A DNA stretch of 64,000 nucleotides from Cliona cf. orientalis (taxonomy: Eukaryota > Porifera > Demospongiae > Clionaida > Clionaidae). Location: assembly GCA_963930775.1 (NCBI GenBank), contig OZ005699.1, forward strand, positions 1,013,501 to 1,077,500, written 5' to 3'. Shown here piece after piece: positions 10,601 through 22,900 of the stretch (positions are counted from its first letter, which is position 1; the number at the start of each line of letters is the position of its first letter). The notes beneath the pieces were generated by a model that did no database searches, had not been told where the DNA came from, and was given only the letters and a program-made list of their open reading frames with translations. The translations under genes were made by a program, and so were the position numbers.

Positions 10601-13171
10601 GCTGAAAATCTGGCCACTTCTCCTCTTAAGACCTCAGGGGCAGCAAAGTAAGGGGTGAAGCCTCTACGATGCCCTCGAGCTTCACTAGCTACAACAGCTG
10701 AGTCAAAATCACACAATTTCACGATGCGGCCACCATCAAACATGAGAATATTTCGAGCTGCACAATAACAATACCATACGATTATACACTGCAGACTAAT
10801 ATACCCATACTTATTATGACAATAGTAGATTATGTGAACCATGTGTCTCTCATCTATCCTGGACCATTGTGACACACTTACACTCACACACACACACAAA
10901 CAATGAGATCACTTTTGATATCGAGATGAAGGTATCCACTCTGGTGTAGGAAGTTGACTCTCTCTAGGATCTGCTGGAGGTAGTAGAGAGACTGGTCCTG
11001 GGGGAGAGGGGCCTCCTCTCCATATTCATCTCTCAGCATCTCAGCTAGGTTTCCATCTATTAAAAATTATCATGGGATTCTCATGCTGACAATACTTGCA
11101 TTTTTACATGCAGGAAAAGCAATACTTTCAGCTAGTTCCATCATCATCTTGCACAACCGTAGTGGTTGAGTGGACTGCTCTGTGGTAACTTCATCGATTA
11201 CAGCTCCTAAGAACTTAACGATATGATTGTTCTCAGCAAGACAAGAGAGAATACGACATTCATCTTCAATCGACTTGAATCTCTCGAGCTCATCCTTTTT
11301 GTTCTGTTTGATAGCAAACATCATTCCGGTGGTTTGGTCTTGAGCCCAGCGAACAACTCCAAATCCTCCTGAGCCAAGAAAATCTGTTTCGTTGATGCTA
11401 TAGTCGCGAGTCTCATAGTAGTAACCATCTTCTCCAACTGTTAGGTAGTCCTATACAATTGAATAAGTACCGTATTTATTCGAATAGTAGCCATGGCTAC
11501 TATTAATTTCAGCCTTGCTGGAGTGCGGCTACTAATCGAGGGCGGCTTTTATTTATTTTGGAGGGATACCTTTGCGCCAATCTGGTGGTATATTGTTGTG
11601 ATAGACTAGTTTTTCAGGACTACTTTTCGAATAATTATGATCGAAAAATAGCAGCATGCAGAACCAAGCTAGGGACGCCTTCTGTCATGTTTTTGCCTCG
11701 AACTGATGATTGTTCATGGCGTGTGAATGTGGCCACACCCACTTAATTGTGTTCACGCATGCGTGCGGCTACTATTCGAGGGCGGCTACTATTTCTTTGG
11801 CAGAGCTCCAGGTGCAGCTACTATTTGGTGTGCGGCTTCTATTCGAATAAATACGGTATGTTGTGCATCCATCACTTCAGCTGGTCATGATTAACCCCTT
11901 AGAGTACATATGCAAGGGGACATGAGGGTTATGGTAGTCTATTTGAAATCTATAGTTGTTATCAAACATTTTTGACAGCCAGTAGACTAATTATATAGAA
12001 GAGATAATTTGAAACCCCCTCCGCATCATCTCTCTCAAAATTTGAAATGATGGTAATTTCATGATGACAGTGCACGACAATAGTTATCTTGCCAGACTTA
12101 CTGGATTAAGTTGACCAAGTATCGTCTGCTTTGTATACACAACAGTAGCCTCAGACAATGTGTTCATCGCAGACTCCATGGCGTTGCCTGACAAGAACGG
12201 CTCCTCTCGATCGAGACGATTCACAGGCTCCTCTGCCCTCGCTCGGAGGTTGGCCTACATCAGGGAACCGAACAGAGAGGGAACCCGGGTCAACCGCAGG
12301 TGGTATATAGGGGGAGGAAGAGACTTGAATGTAGCTAATAATTTACAGTTAGAATCCCCCCCCCCCCCCCCAACAAATATCATGGCATTTTTATGATGAC
12401 AGTGCTTTGGATACGTAGGTACATGTACCTTGGAGTATTCTATCAAGCTCGGCACTGAGCTATAGGCTGTCAATGACATTGAATTTTGTCCACCTGGCCC
12501 ATCACGCCTAGTAATGTCAGATCTGGAGAATATCAGTTGACTGTCACTGTTAGATCTATAATATAACAGTGGGGGTACGGACGGACAACTTGGAGAGGCG
12601 TCCTCGTTTCCCAAGAACTCAATGATCGGTACTGGTGATAGCCTGCTCTGTTGCCCACCACTCCTTGAACTGCCACCAACCACACCCACAATCTGTGGAT
12701 GATAAGAAGAGGAAGAGGAGTCATATTGTATACACTATAACAGTTTACTTACACTATACATACGTGAAATTTTTACAGTTTATCTATTGGGAAATCTCCA
12801 CATTATTAACTTGGCTTACGTAGGGCAGGCAGGTATTTTTTTTCAAAACATCTACATGCAGTCAAATATTCAATATTAAAGCTGCTATTCCAGCCTGTAG
12901 CAGACAGTATACGTGTATAATTAGTTTACTATGAAAACTTGACCATGTCCTCGGTATACGGTAGCTGCATAGTGGAAATGGTGAATGTGGTAAAGGTCGT
13001 AAATATAGTGGGTGCACGGTACAGTACGTCGCAGTCGCAGACTAGACTCTGATCATCTGGAGTCTGAGAGTAGCTCTCGACCTTGATAGTGAAAAATTTC
13101 AAAGCTGAGAAGAACTCAACAGCGCAGTACAGCTTCTGAACTCCAGATCGGTCCGGCGGCACGCTGCTCAT
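7661..13171 (-). CDS. MAP3K-like kinase - ZU5 - UPA-like - Death - Death protein
   Basis: Thirteen exons: 13171-12944, 12692-12429, 12254-12102, 11450-11126, 11056-10913, 10757-10498, 10256-9908, 9760-9192, 9119-8958, 8880-8718, 8638-8243, 8109-8056, 7974-7661. They sum to 3,381 nt, about 1,126 residues, with every phase matching. Residues 1-215 are low complexity. The kinase runs from about 233 to 505: Gly loop GSGGFGVV, FAIK with Lys 263, HLDIKTRNIL (catalytic Asp 369, Asn 374; Leu replaces the Arg of HRD), DFD instead of DFG at 388-390, APE motif in FAAPEVL. A ZU5 domain follows at about 590-705 (LSLHVPENSLPEG), then a divergent UPA-like region at about 715-870. A Death-like fold lies at about 910-985 (WRALADAVDKMG). 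A second Death domain ends the protein (DWEDIGLFLELEQGALDEI). ZU5-UPA-Death is the UNC5/PIDD/ankyrin module; joining it to an active-looking kinase is unusual. A TATA-like stretch lies just upstream of the start codon. Domains are clear; exon 1 is the least certain part. Confidence 0.85.
11468..11858. mobile_element. MITE-like element with TACCGTAT termini
   Basis: About 390 bp in an intron of the kinase-ZU5-Death gene, bounded by near-perfect inverted ends of about 25 bp (TACCGTATTTATTCGAATAG at the left; its complement closes the right with one mismatch further in). The inside carries several diverged copies of the motif GCGGCTACTATTCGAGG. It has no coding capacity, so it is best read as a non-autonomous DNA transposon. 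The terminal TA may be part of a TA target-site duplication. Confidence 0.75.
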
Positions 13172-13625
13172 GGTGCGTGCTATATATAGCGCAGGGCTAT
13201 CTATATATATCCACGGGATTACATCAGCCAAGAGAACGCGTGAAGTTCGGCCGTCGCTGCTCGTCAGAGAAGGCAACACACTGCTTGTAAGGTATTCGCT
13301 GGATAGACGCGCAAGATACTCTACATATTCACTGAATTTCGAGTCTCAGAAAGGCTCCATCGAGGCCCTGAATTTTCTCATAATTACCTCATAGATTACC
13401 TAAGAGATTACTCCAGAGTCCTTCATGAATACGCCGCCATAAATTCGAACTAGGACACATTGACAAACTGCGCATGCTCCATATACGCGCACGCGTACAA
13501 TATTGGGGCGCACGGCTTGAGCCGGTTGACCTTCACCATATATCATACTGGTGCACAACCAAAATATGCTCATCAGCCCTTTCTCTGTGTGTGTGTGTGT
13601 GTGGGAGGGGGGTTGGTTTGGGAGG
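13172..13625. other. Spacer between kinase-ZU5-Death gene and Gln-rich gene
   Basis: No exon could be supported. The left end holds a TATATATA-containing stretch (about 13180-13210) directly upstream of the kinase gene start codon, a plausible core promoter. A (GT)n run lies at about 13586-13602. The downstream part may be the 3' UTR of the Gln-rich gene. Confidence 0.4.
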
Positions 13626-14210
13626 CTATGCAAGTACCTTTGAGTTAGCTTCTCCTGTTGATGATATTTGAGCCCTGCCTGACCTATTTATCTCAGCCCC
13701 TGCATAATAATAATATGTGTTCTCTTGCTTTTTTCCAGATCCTAGTAACTTTTCACCTTGCTGTTGCTCGGATCTTTGCACATTGTCATGTGGCTTAATA
13801 CTTTGCTGCTCTTGCCCAGACTGTTGCACTGGTACGTTTTGTACACTTGTCTGCTTGCTGTGATGCTGCCGTGAGTCTTTCTTCTCAGATCTCTGTACAT
13901 TTTGTGCTTTCTTACTTTGGTGATGCTTTTGCTGCCCAGATGTTTGTATATTTTGTGTGTTCTCGCTCTGATGTTGCTTTTGGGGCAGGGATCCTTGTAT
14001 CTTCTGAGCTAGTAGACGTGCTTGCTTTTCCTGATCATAATAATCTGCTTTTATGTTACGCTTCTGTATAACGGCGTTTACGATTGGAATCTTCTTTGGT
14101 AACTCTCTTATGTTATCACGAACTCCTAAAACGATCTTACGGGCTCGTCGAAATCTTCGCTTTGATTTTGCACCCCGGCTTGGGTGAGACCTAGCCAAGT
14201 CAACAGACAT
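13626..14210 (-). CDS. Gln-rich basic protein of unknown function
   Basis: An open frame of 194 residues starting at the ATG at 14210. The first 75 residues are strongly basic (SKRRFRRARKIVLGVRDNI, VNAVIQKRNIKADYYDQEKQ) and look like a folded or helical N-terminal segment. Residues from about 78 to 170 are rich in Gln, His, Ser and Lys in loose repeats built on QKHHQSKKAQNVQRSE. No known domain was recognised. A GTACTT splice donor three codons before the stop would allow a further exon, but no matching acceptor in phase was found. It is divergent from USP40, whose start codon is 146 bp away. It is probably a real gene because of the long frame, composition and shared promoter position, but the function cannot be assigned. 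Confidence 0.55.
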   Translation of the reverse strand: MSVDLARSHPSRGAKSKRRFRRARKIVLGVRDNIRELPKKIPIVNAVIQKRNIKADYYDQEKQARLLAQKIQGSLPQKQHQSENTQNIQTSGQQKHHQSKKAQNVQRSEKKDSRQHHSKQTSVQNVPVQQSGQEQQSIKPHDNVQRSEQQQGEKLLGSGKKQENTYYYYAGAEINRSGRAQISSTGEANSKVLA

Positions 14211-14356
14211 TGCTGGAAGAATATTCTGTAGCTAATTGGAATCGAAAATCTATAAATCGGATTGAGGGCTGGGGTTGGGACTGGGAACGAGATAAGGTGT
14301 GGTTTGGAAAGACCACGCCTAGCGCCTCCAGATCACGCGCTAGTGGCCAGTGAAAA
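14211..14356. promoter_or_regulatory. Putative bidirectional promoter
   Basis: Only 146 bp separate the start codons of the Gln-rich gene (-) and USP40 (+). The segment is moderately GC-rich compared with flanking introns and contains no recognisable TATA box. Both transcripts must start within or very near it, so shared regulation is likely. This is inferred from spacing only. Confidence 0.5.
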
Positions 14357-17300
14357 ATGTTGGAAGGTTTGTTTGACGAGGAGGCTCAGGCTGGTGATCT
14401 CCAGTCGAAGCCCGGAGCAGGCGAGGAGAGGGGCTCCCGCGTACCACGACCGCCCGCTCCACGTAACTCGAGCGGTCTGTGCGGCCTCAGCAACCTGGGG
14501 GCCACGTGCTACCTCAATTCCCTGCTACAGACGCTGCACTTCACTCCAGAGTTTAGAGGTACGCCCGCTACTAAAGTACAAGGCCAGATTGATCATCTCG
14601 CATGCTATGCGCTAGCATCTATAGCGGCGATCTCTAGAAAATCAGTGATCAAATCATTAACGATCCTTTACCGAATGTTATTTCTTATGACTTGCCCACA
14701 TGTATTACAGAGGCATTGTTCAGCCTTGATGACAGCGAACTCGGTATTCAATCAGAAGACACAGTTGGAGCCAACAAGAGTCAACATATGGTGCGTGCTT
14801 TGTCGAGCTACAATATTAAAGATTTAATTAATCTTCTCAATGATGATCTTCTGCCAATTTTGTTGCATGCTATGATATACTTGGTCTGGCAGGTGAGAGA
14901 GATTCCTGTGGAGCTACAGAAACTGTTTGTACGTCTTCTGCTGTCAGACCAGCAGAGTGCTGAAGTGGACGCCCTGACCAACAGCTTTGGATGGAAGAGT
15001 AATGAGGTATAATTAAAAATTATAAAAAGATAGTCAGATTTCGACCCAGCTGGGATATGTTTAAGAGAAAGTCACAAGATCTGTATACATTTACTGTGCA
15101 TATTAATGAGAACAAGAGTATAATAAGCATAGTTTGCCACTTTGCAGGAGCTGAATAAATTTATGCATAATGTTCTTGAACTTGTGTATTATAGGAGTTT
15201 CAGCAGCATGATGTGCAGGAGCTGAATAGGATACTGTTTGGTGCTATAGAGTCGTCTTTACTGGGAACCTCTGGAGAGAGGCTCATATCAAACCTCTACC
15301 ATGGAACTTCTGTGCAACAGGTCAGCTGAACTCACAGACAAAAGCTGTCAATAAAATTTAATATCACATACAGTAATATTACCACTGAGTAGATCTTATA
15401 CCGTATACGCAGAAATTTTCACCAGGAGAAAATTTTCGCCAATTTCGCCACCTGCTCTCATTGGCAAAAATTTTATTAACGCTAATTTCTTTGTCCCGTG
15501 TTAATGATTACATAGAGGATATGGCGACCTTTAGTGTATCAATTGGCAAAAATTATTCCACCAAAATTAATATTTCTGCAATACAAAGGTTGTTGGGCTT
15601 GGCAAAATTTTTATCCAGTGAAAATATCCACGTACATGTATACGGTACTATGCATGAACTGGCACCAACACAAGTACTCATTCATGAATTTTTTCCCTCT
15701 GTTCCAGATCAAGTGTCAGTGTTGTGGTACGGTGAGTGAGAGAGAGGAGGAGTTTCAGGACATCCCCGTGGCTTTGTCGAGCCGGGCCGGTCTAGAAGAT
15801 GCCCTCAAGGATTCCTATATCGAGTCTGAGACGCTGGATGGAGCCAACCAGTACCACTGCTCCAACTGCAACAAACTAGTCGATGCAAAGAGGGTATGAA
15901 AAGTGAAATAATAATATTATGATTATATCTTTTCGATGACCGAGTTCTCAGTTAAATTTTCATCATTGAAAAATAATGTCTGGTTGGTGTATCACGATCT
16001 ACAGTGAATATTTGTTATAAGAGCACTCTTGAAATTAGAAAATTTAATAATAGAGATGCTCATTATTAATTTAACTGTAGGAATGTCATCTTCGCAAATT
16101 GCCACCAATATTGACCTTTGCCCTCTTGAGATTCCTGTACGATTTTAACGCTGGGGAGAGATACAAGGTATGTAAAAAAAAGTATCAAAATTATGAGCAT
16201 GGCATGGAATGATTTATTTTAGGACACCAGTAAATTCAAGTTTCCTGTGAAGTTGGACATGTCTCCTTATTGCGAGGCTAGTGGAGAGTCGGTACAGGGT
16301 CGTCAGGAGTACGAGCTGTTCTCCGTGGTTGTCCACAGCGGTAGCACTCACTCTGGTCACTACACCGCCATCATTAGGGATGTCGATGCGCTGGGGTCAT
16401 GGACTCACCCTGTGAGTGATAGTACATGTATAGTGATTTTAGTCAGTCAAACTTTTTGATTAGGGGAATCATAATCTTGTATCTGCTGCAAGTTTTACCA
16501 AACAGAAAGTTGTCCGCAAAGAATCTTCGTTTGTTTCATGCAGATAGCAACTGAGAACGATATCACTTCATCTTGTATCTGTTCGACTTCTACCAATTCA
16601 GGAATTAGGAAATATCATAAATTGCGAATGTTTCGTTGTTAAAATATTTTCGGACAGCATTGCTTATGCGAAAATCAGAATGACCATCATTATAGACCAT
16701 ATTATCTTTAGAATAGTGTAACAATAGCAGTGTTAATCAAAAGCCCTAGTGCTATATAGCTAGTGTTGTACTCTACTTTTACAATAGTCTCCACCTCCTT
16801 TGTCCTCACTGAATGCTTTGTTAGCACCTATCCATTATCAGTCTGAGAAGGCTCTAGTGATGAGGTGGACCACAGACAGTGGAGTATGCAAAGAAGTGTA
16901 GATACTGGCATGAATTACAGTGTTGATGAAGCCCAAAACAGATTTCTCTCCAAGTTGTAGCTATATGCAGTGGGTGGATTGGATCCCCACTCAAGTCCTG
17001 AGATTAGAAAAAAAAAATCTTGGGACTTATATAAGTGCTATTCATCTGCATGGTGCTATATTTGAACATAATATTAATAATTATTATTAATATCAGTCTC
17101 AATCTTATTCTTGCAGTCAGAGGAGGTTGTTCAGCTTCCCTCGGCTCCCAGCTCTGGTAAGGTTGATCTGATAGAGTACGAGAACCCCGCTGACCTGATC
17201 AAGGCACTGCTGGAGCAGCTCGGAGGATCAGGTTCCATTAACAAAATATGCAAGGTAAGTGTTCATGGCTAGCTGTACTACTAAACATCAGTATGGCTAC

Positions 17301-19874
17301 CACAATGAAGTTTAAGTACACCGTGCATGTACTTAATCTAATACATCGCATGGAAAAAAATGATTTCAATTTTGAAAAATGTGTGTTTTTATGGTAAAGG
17401 TCGTCAATCACTCCATATTATATAAACGTTATGAGAATTTATAAAATGCTAATTTCTTGCGTTAAATTGGATCATGTGTTGTATTCGATTAACTACGGTA
17501 GTACATGTGCATTGCTAGTAGCTGAGCTAGGCTTGATTTCTCATGGATTATTGATGTACAATTTTTTGGCTATGTGAATATAATTGCACAGGCTCTACAA
17601 GAGCAGACTGGAGTGACGTGGAATAAGAGATTCAAGAAACAGTTTGGACCTATCAATAAAGTGAGTCACATGATCATCACATGACAATACAATGAGGAGT
17701 TGATTGATCATTTTGTTTGATCATAATTATAGTTTATGAAGAGCTGTACTGACCTGTTCAGCTTCAACGAGATGAACCACGTATCCTTGGTAACCGCCGC
17801 CAGCACCCCTCCCACCACCACTTCTGCTGACATCAGCACAATGGACGACGAAAACCCTCCCTCGTCCTCCTCCTACTCCCCCGGCAACCATCAAGCCACA
17901 CCCACCGATAATGAACTGATTGGCGATAGCCACAGAACACTCCCCTGTCAGATAGAAGGTCCTTTAGAGGTCGAAGGTACAGACACCGAGGTCAATGTCG
18001 ACACTAGTGGAGACAGTCTGCTGCTGGGGGAGCTATTGGTCGGTGAAGAAATGATTGAAGAAAGTGGTGGAGGGAGAGGGGGAGGAAAGGAAAAGGTGGC
18101 GAAGGAGACAAGGAAACCCCCCATTGAAAAGAGGTACATCAAGTTTTGAAACATTATTATGGCCAGCACAGCACTGTTATGAGAAAATTATGGAATGCTT
18201 CAGAATTTGCAAGCTTCTGTTATGCATGAACCCTGCCATATGCATACTGAGTTTTGTTTGCACTGAAACAATGAAATTCAATTTGAGGATCTTGGTGTTG
18301 AAGATGTGAACAATAGATACTGTGTTTCTCCTAATAGAGTGAATGCAAGCTAAAAAATAATTACAATTTTAATTTTAGCGTGATTTGCTGGTAATGGTCG
18401 TCACACTGATGTATTATGAGAAGTCCTATATAGCTAGAACACAAATTTTCTTGCACTAATTATTAGATCTTGTGTTTTAAACACGATACTTGTGGTACAC
18501 GTTATATCGCACTCATACTAATTCCCCCTCACATACCCATACCCCCCTCCCCAGTTCCCCACCCCCTCCTCCTCCCGGCCACTGTTGGTTTGAGTTCAAT
18601 GATACTCGCGTAGGTCCAGCGCTGGAGCAGTCCATTGAGAAAATGTTTCAGGGCAAGCAGAGTGCGTACATGCTCTTCTACAGACGAACATCTCTCACCA
18701 GACCTCCAGAAGGTAATGATAATATTCATTGCTAGCTAATAGTAGTGTCCAGATGTCCTCATTTCAGGGATAGTTTTGTATACTTCTCCATGTACATGTA
18801 CATGTAGCTGGGACCATGGCCATGCATACACAGTGTCCTGATTAAGGGAGGTATCCTTATTTCAGTCTGTGTAGCTGGATGTCCCAAATAAAGAGATGTC
18901 CTTGTTTCCTACTAGTAGGATCCTCTAGATCTATAGGTTTTAAACATCACAATCTGTGTACATACATATATAGTGGTATAGTCTCATGCATTACCAGGGG
19001 CTCTAAGGCGTGTGATCTGCCTTTTTTTTTTTATTACTCCTCCAATAGCCAGGGGCAACCCCCTGTATGGTGTACCAGAGAGACTCCAGTTGGAGGTGTC
19101 TGCTGCCAAGGCAAGGCTGGAGGAAGAAAGGTGAAAGGAGTGTGGTACATGTAAAGTTGTGGCAGTTCTAGGATCTCTGTTCTTTTATCAATGTCAATAT
19201 AGCCACTGTTTGTAGCAGCTGTACTCTCTATAGTGGCTGTTAAACCACACGGGGTATTCCCCTAATTCCATATAAGGCTACATTGTTGACGTTTTGGCAG
19301 CGTTGTAACATGTACGGCTTCGTTCTAGCTCATGCCTAGCAGCTCTAGTATGTGTATGCATGGCTAGAGCCATTTCACCATTTTGTCTTGTTGAGCTAGA
19401 TAATAAACCTTTACAGCTCTCTCTCCTCTCACACACTCTCTCTCTCCCTCTCTCTTTCTCTCCTGTCTCTTTCTTCCCTTGTCCCCCCTTCCCCTACCTA
19501 CCTCCACTCCACATGCACCTCTCTCTCTCCTTCCCTCTCTCTCTCCCTCTCTCTCACTCACCCTCCTCTCAGGCTCCAGTATGACATAGCCATCAACACT
19601 GTTAGACTTCACGTGCACCACTCCAGCCAGTACTTCCTTGCCAACGGTGCCCTGCAGTCTCTTCCTGTGAGTACTGATAATAATATTCATAGAGCCCTTG
19701 TTACGTGTAATTACGGTATGTGACGACGTTGGAATGATGATAGTGGGCGCTAATTGGAGCCACGACGCACACCACAAACATTCCAACACGTTACCCAACT
19801 GCATTCTGTGGTTGCCTGTCCCAGCTCAATAAATAGCGTTTTCTGGGAGGGACTAGTGTAGTTGCTTCGGCACT

Positions 19875-19914
<40 letters not shown>

Positions 19915-22900
19915 GGCCCCTGCGCAAGGATGACACGCAAATTCGTGAAGCGTTCCTAATTTTTTTTCCCACGGTTCCCACGGTTCGGCAGAATCACTTT
20001 TTTAGCTCAAAAATGCAAGATTTTAGCCATTTTGGCCACTTTTAGCCCTGTCTACTACACTTATAGTAATGTTTACTCTTGGACAAGGTGTTAAAAAGGT
20101 GTTTGAGAGGCGATCCAAAATTTCTGATCTTCGGGGTCTTCGGATTCATTGATAAGCTCCTCAAATAACGACAAATTCTCAGCTTATTTCAGCCACTCTC
20201 AGTGACCAGTGCAGGTTGGCAGTGATGACCCCTTACCAACTTTTTAACAGCCACTTATGTTACAACCCATGTGGGTACAGGGTGCTGATAGGGTCACAGA
20301 GGGTTGCTGAGTGAAGCACTCTCTTAATTAACTTATCAATAGTTAATTAAGTGGCTGTCAGAGCTAAGCTATAAGAAGCCCTTTTGGTTATGCACAATGG
20401 CACACCTAGTTAGCACATGCATTCAGCTACACTCTACAATTGCCCCTGTAATAATGAATATTTCACACCCTGCTATATAATCACTATACTACCTGTACAT
20501 GTTTGAATAAGGTGTTTGATAGGCAAGCTACATAGTGAATTTAGTGACTTTTCTTCAAACAGGCATTTCATAAATTTGCATGTGTGCCATCTTGTCACAT
20601 AATATTCATAGGGTGCTGAGCCGACCGTCCTCAGTATTGATAGAAGAAAGACCGTTGCAGAATTGAAAGGGGCCATTTTTGAGGTATGTACTGATCTACA
20701 TGCATGTAGCTCTGCATACATGTGCATGGCTCTACATGCATGTGGTATGTGACCCTGCAGGCATGTAACTCTACACACATGTGGCTCTATGCATGTGTTT
20801 ATACATGTACATGCATGTGTCTACATGTGCATGCATGTACCTCTACATGTACATGTATGTAGCTCTGACTCTATCTATATGTGGCTCTATAGTTTCTCTC
20901 TTTCAGGCTGTATCCAGTGATGCTCCTGTTGTCCATACTGCCAAAGTCCTCCCCGCTGGAATGCACCTCTATGAGTGCATCTCTGGTAATGACATCATAT
21001 TTCAACCTATGACCATGTGAAAATTCTCACTTCTACTATAATTCTGGGAAACCACGTACCCCAAGTGATTTATCATGATACACATGTAGCTCAGGCTTAC
21101 ATAGTTGAATATGAATAGGACCTTAGCATAGCCTTGTGCCCCAGGCAAAAATTGGATCCTCTTGAAATCCATTATGTATCGTGTTGTGTACGTATGTTTA
21201 TGACTTTGCAGATAATGATGACCGTAGCATTGCTGATGCCGGCATCACCACCGATTCCAACCTCTTTGTGTGGGACGGGGAGCAGGTTGCCGGGGAAACG
21301 GTGCATGTGGGGGCATCATGTGAGCCGGTCCTCCTGCATGTGACCTACCCCGCCCCCTCCTCCTCCTCATCATCTCGTAGCAGCAGCAGTAGCGGTGGTA
21401 GTGGTACAGCTGGTGAGGACTGTGAGTATGAGCTAATTTCGGGATTTCCCAAAAATTCCACACTTAAGGAGTTGAGAGTAAGGAGCTAGTCAAGGAAGTC
21501 ATTAGTGTTTGTGTAAACGTCTTGCATGCAATTCCAAAGAAGGCGATCGTATAAGCTTGCCATGTATTATGTATGTGTATTGTATCACTACAATGTCATG
21601 TACATGGGTTCCCAAAGCTCAAGTAGTTCAGTGGTGATTTTTAAGTTTGGTTGTATTGGAAAGTATGTTGGCAAATCAATCCAGGGACTTTAGTAGCCTA
21701 AGTGAAGGATACAGTAGCAAATGGCTAATTTGTGGGGAACCCCTGCTGTATTAATTTAGTAAACTAATGTGTGCATATGTATATAGATTTATACTACTGG
21801 TATTGTGATTGACAAACTCTAGTCCCTTTCTTTTAAGAGGTATACATATAGTGTGCATCACTAATAATAATATTTCTCTCTGATAATTTTATGGAATAAC
21901 TTGCCAGGTAGCGTTATGCGATGTGCTGGGTGTTGGTCCTGGGGGTCGAGTGACGATCAGCCAGGTCAAGATGACAGAGGGGCACAGTCGGAGAGAGTCC
22001 ACCGTGATCATTCTCGGCGCTAACAAGGTACGGCCACTCCAAGCTGTACTTCTGTTTCTGTAGTCCTGGTCTTTTCCAAGGACCATGGCGGCTGGCCGTC
22101 AAGCGGGCAATAGATCAGCATCCAAGCCACCAGATGTAAATACAGTCAATGGATGCCCCTGCAGAAACAGAAATATCACTTGCAGTGGCCTATAACAGTT
22201 GCTTGAGCCAACTCTCAATTTCCCAGAGTTTACTTGAACTAAAAATCGGCTATTATTAAATCATATAGTACGTGCACATGTAGATGCACCATGGTCTTGC
22301 TAGATATCTGTACATCTATTAAAGCCATAAGATGTATTGCGCATTCGTAAGAGCCCAGCTGTATAATAATATGGCTGAGATGCAACTATATAGGGCTGCT
22401 GGATTGCAACAAAGAAATATTAGGCGCAGCACTGTAAGTTGTACAGTGAATCCTGGGGTTGTATTGTACCAGTAATAAGATAATTACAGGATATATTGTC
22501 CATGTTTACAAAATCACCTGGTAGCTTGCTGTGTATTTGGACACAGCTGTGATGTTCAAAGCGTGCTCAAGCATGCTTGACTGCTCTTGCTAGCAGCCAA
22601 GCTGTGTCACAGGACCTAACCAGCACACTTCACCCAACACTCTATGGCATTCAAATTGATTACATTAGCATTCACCTAGTACCTGTGTGGTGAGAGGATC
22701 TGATAAGCACTATGTATTTGTGGGCGCCCAGAGTAGAAATGGTCCCTTCTGCCACTGGTACCAAAATTGAGTTTTTGGTATAATTCTCTTACTATATGAC
22801 TTAATTTTTTTGTGGGGGAGAAACTTTGACATATAAGCAAGTATATAAGGAAATACATACACACGAATGTATTAAAATGGCCGAAATGATGATAACGGTA

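Noticed and set aside
12160-12396. Plus-strand frame of 78 codons
   Set aside because: It is antisense to an exon of the kinase-ZU5-Death gene (12254-12102) that has matching splice sites and phase.
13171-13637. The Gln-rich frame as the 5' exon of the kinase-ZU5-Death gene
   Set aside because: The donor at 13637 is phase 0 but no acceptor upstream of the kinase start codon gives that phase.
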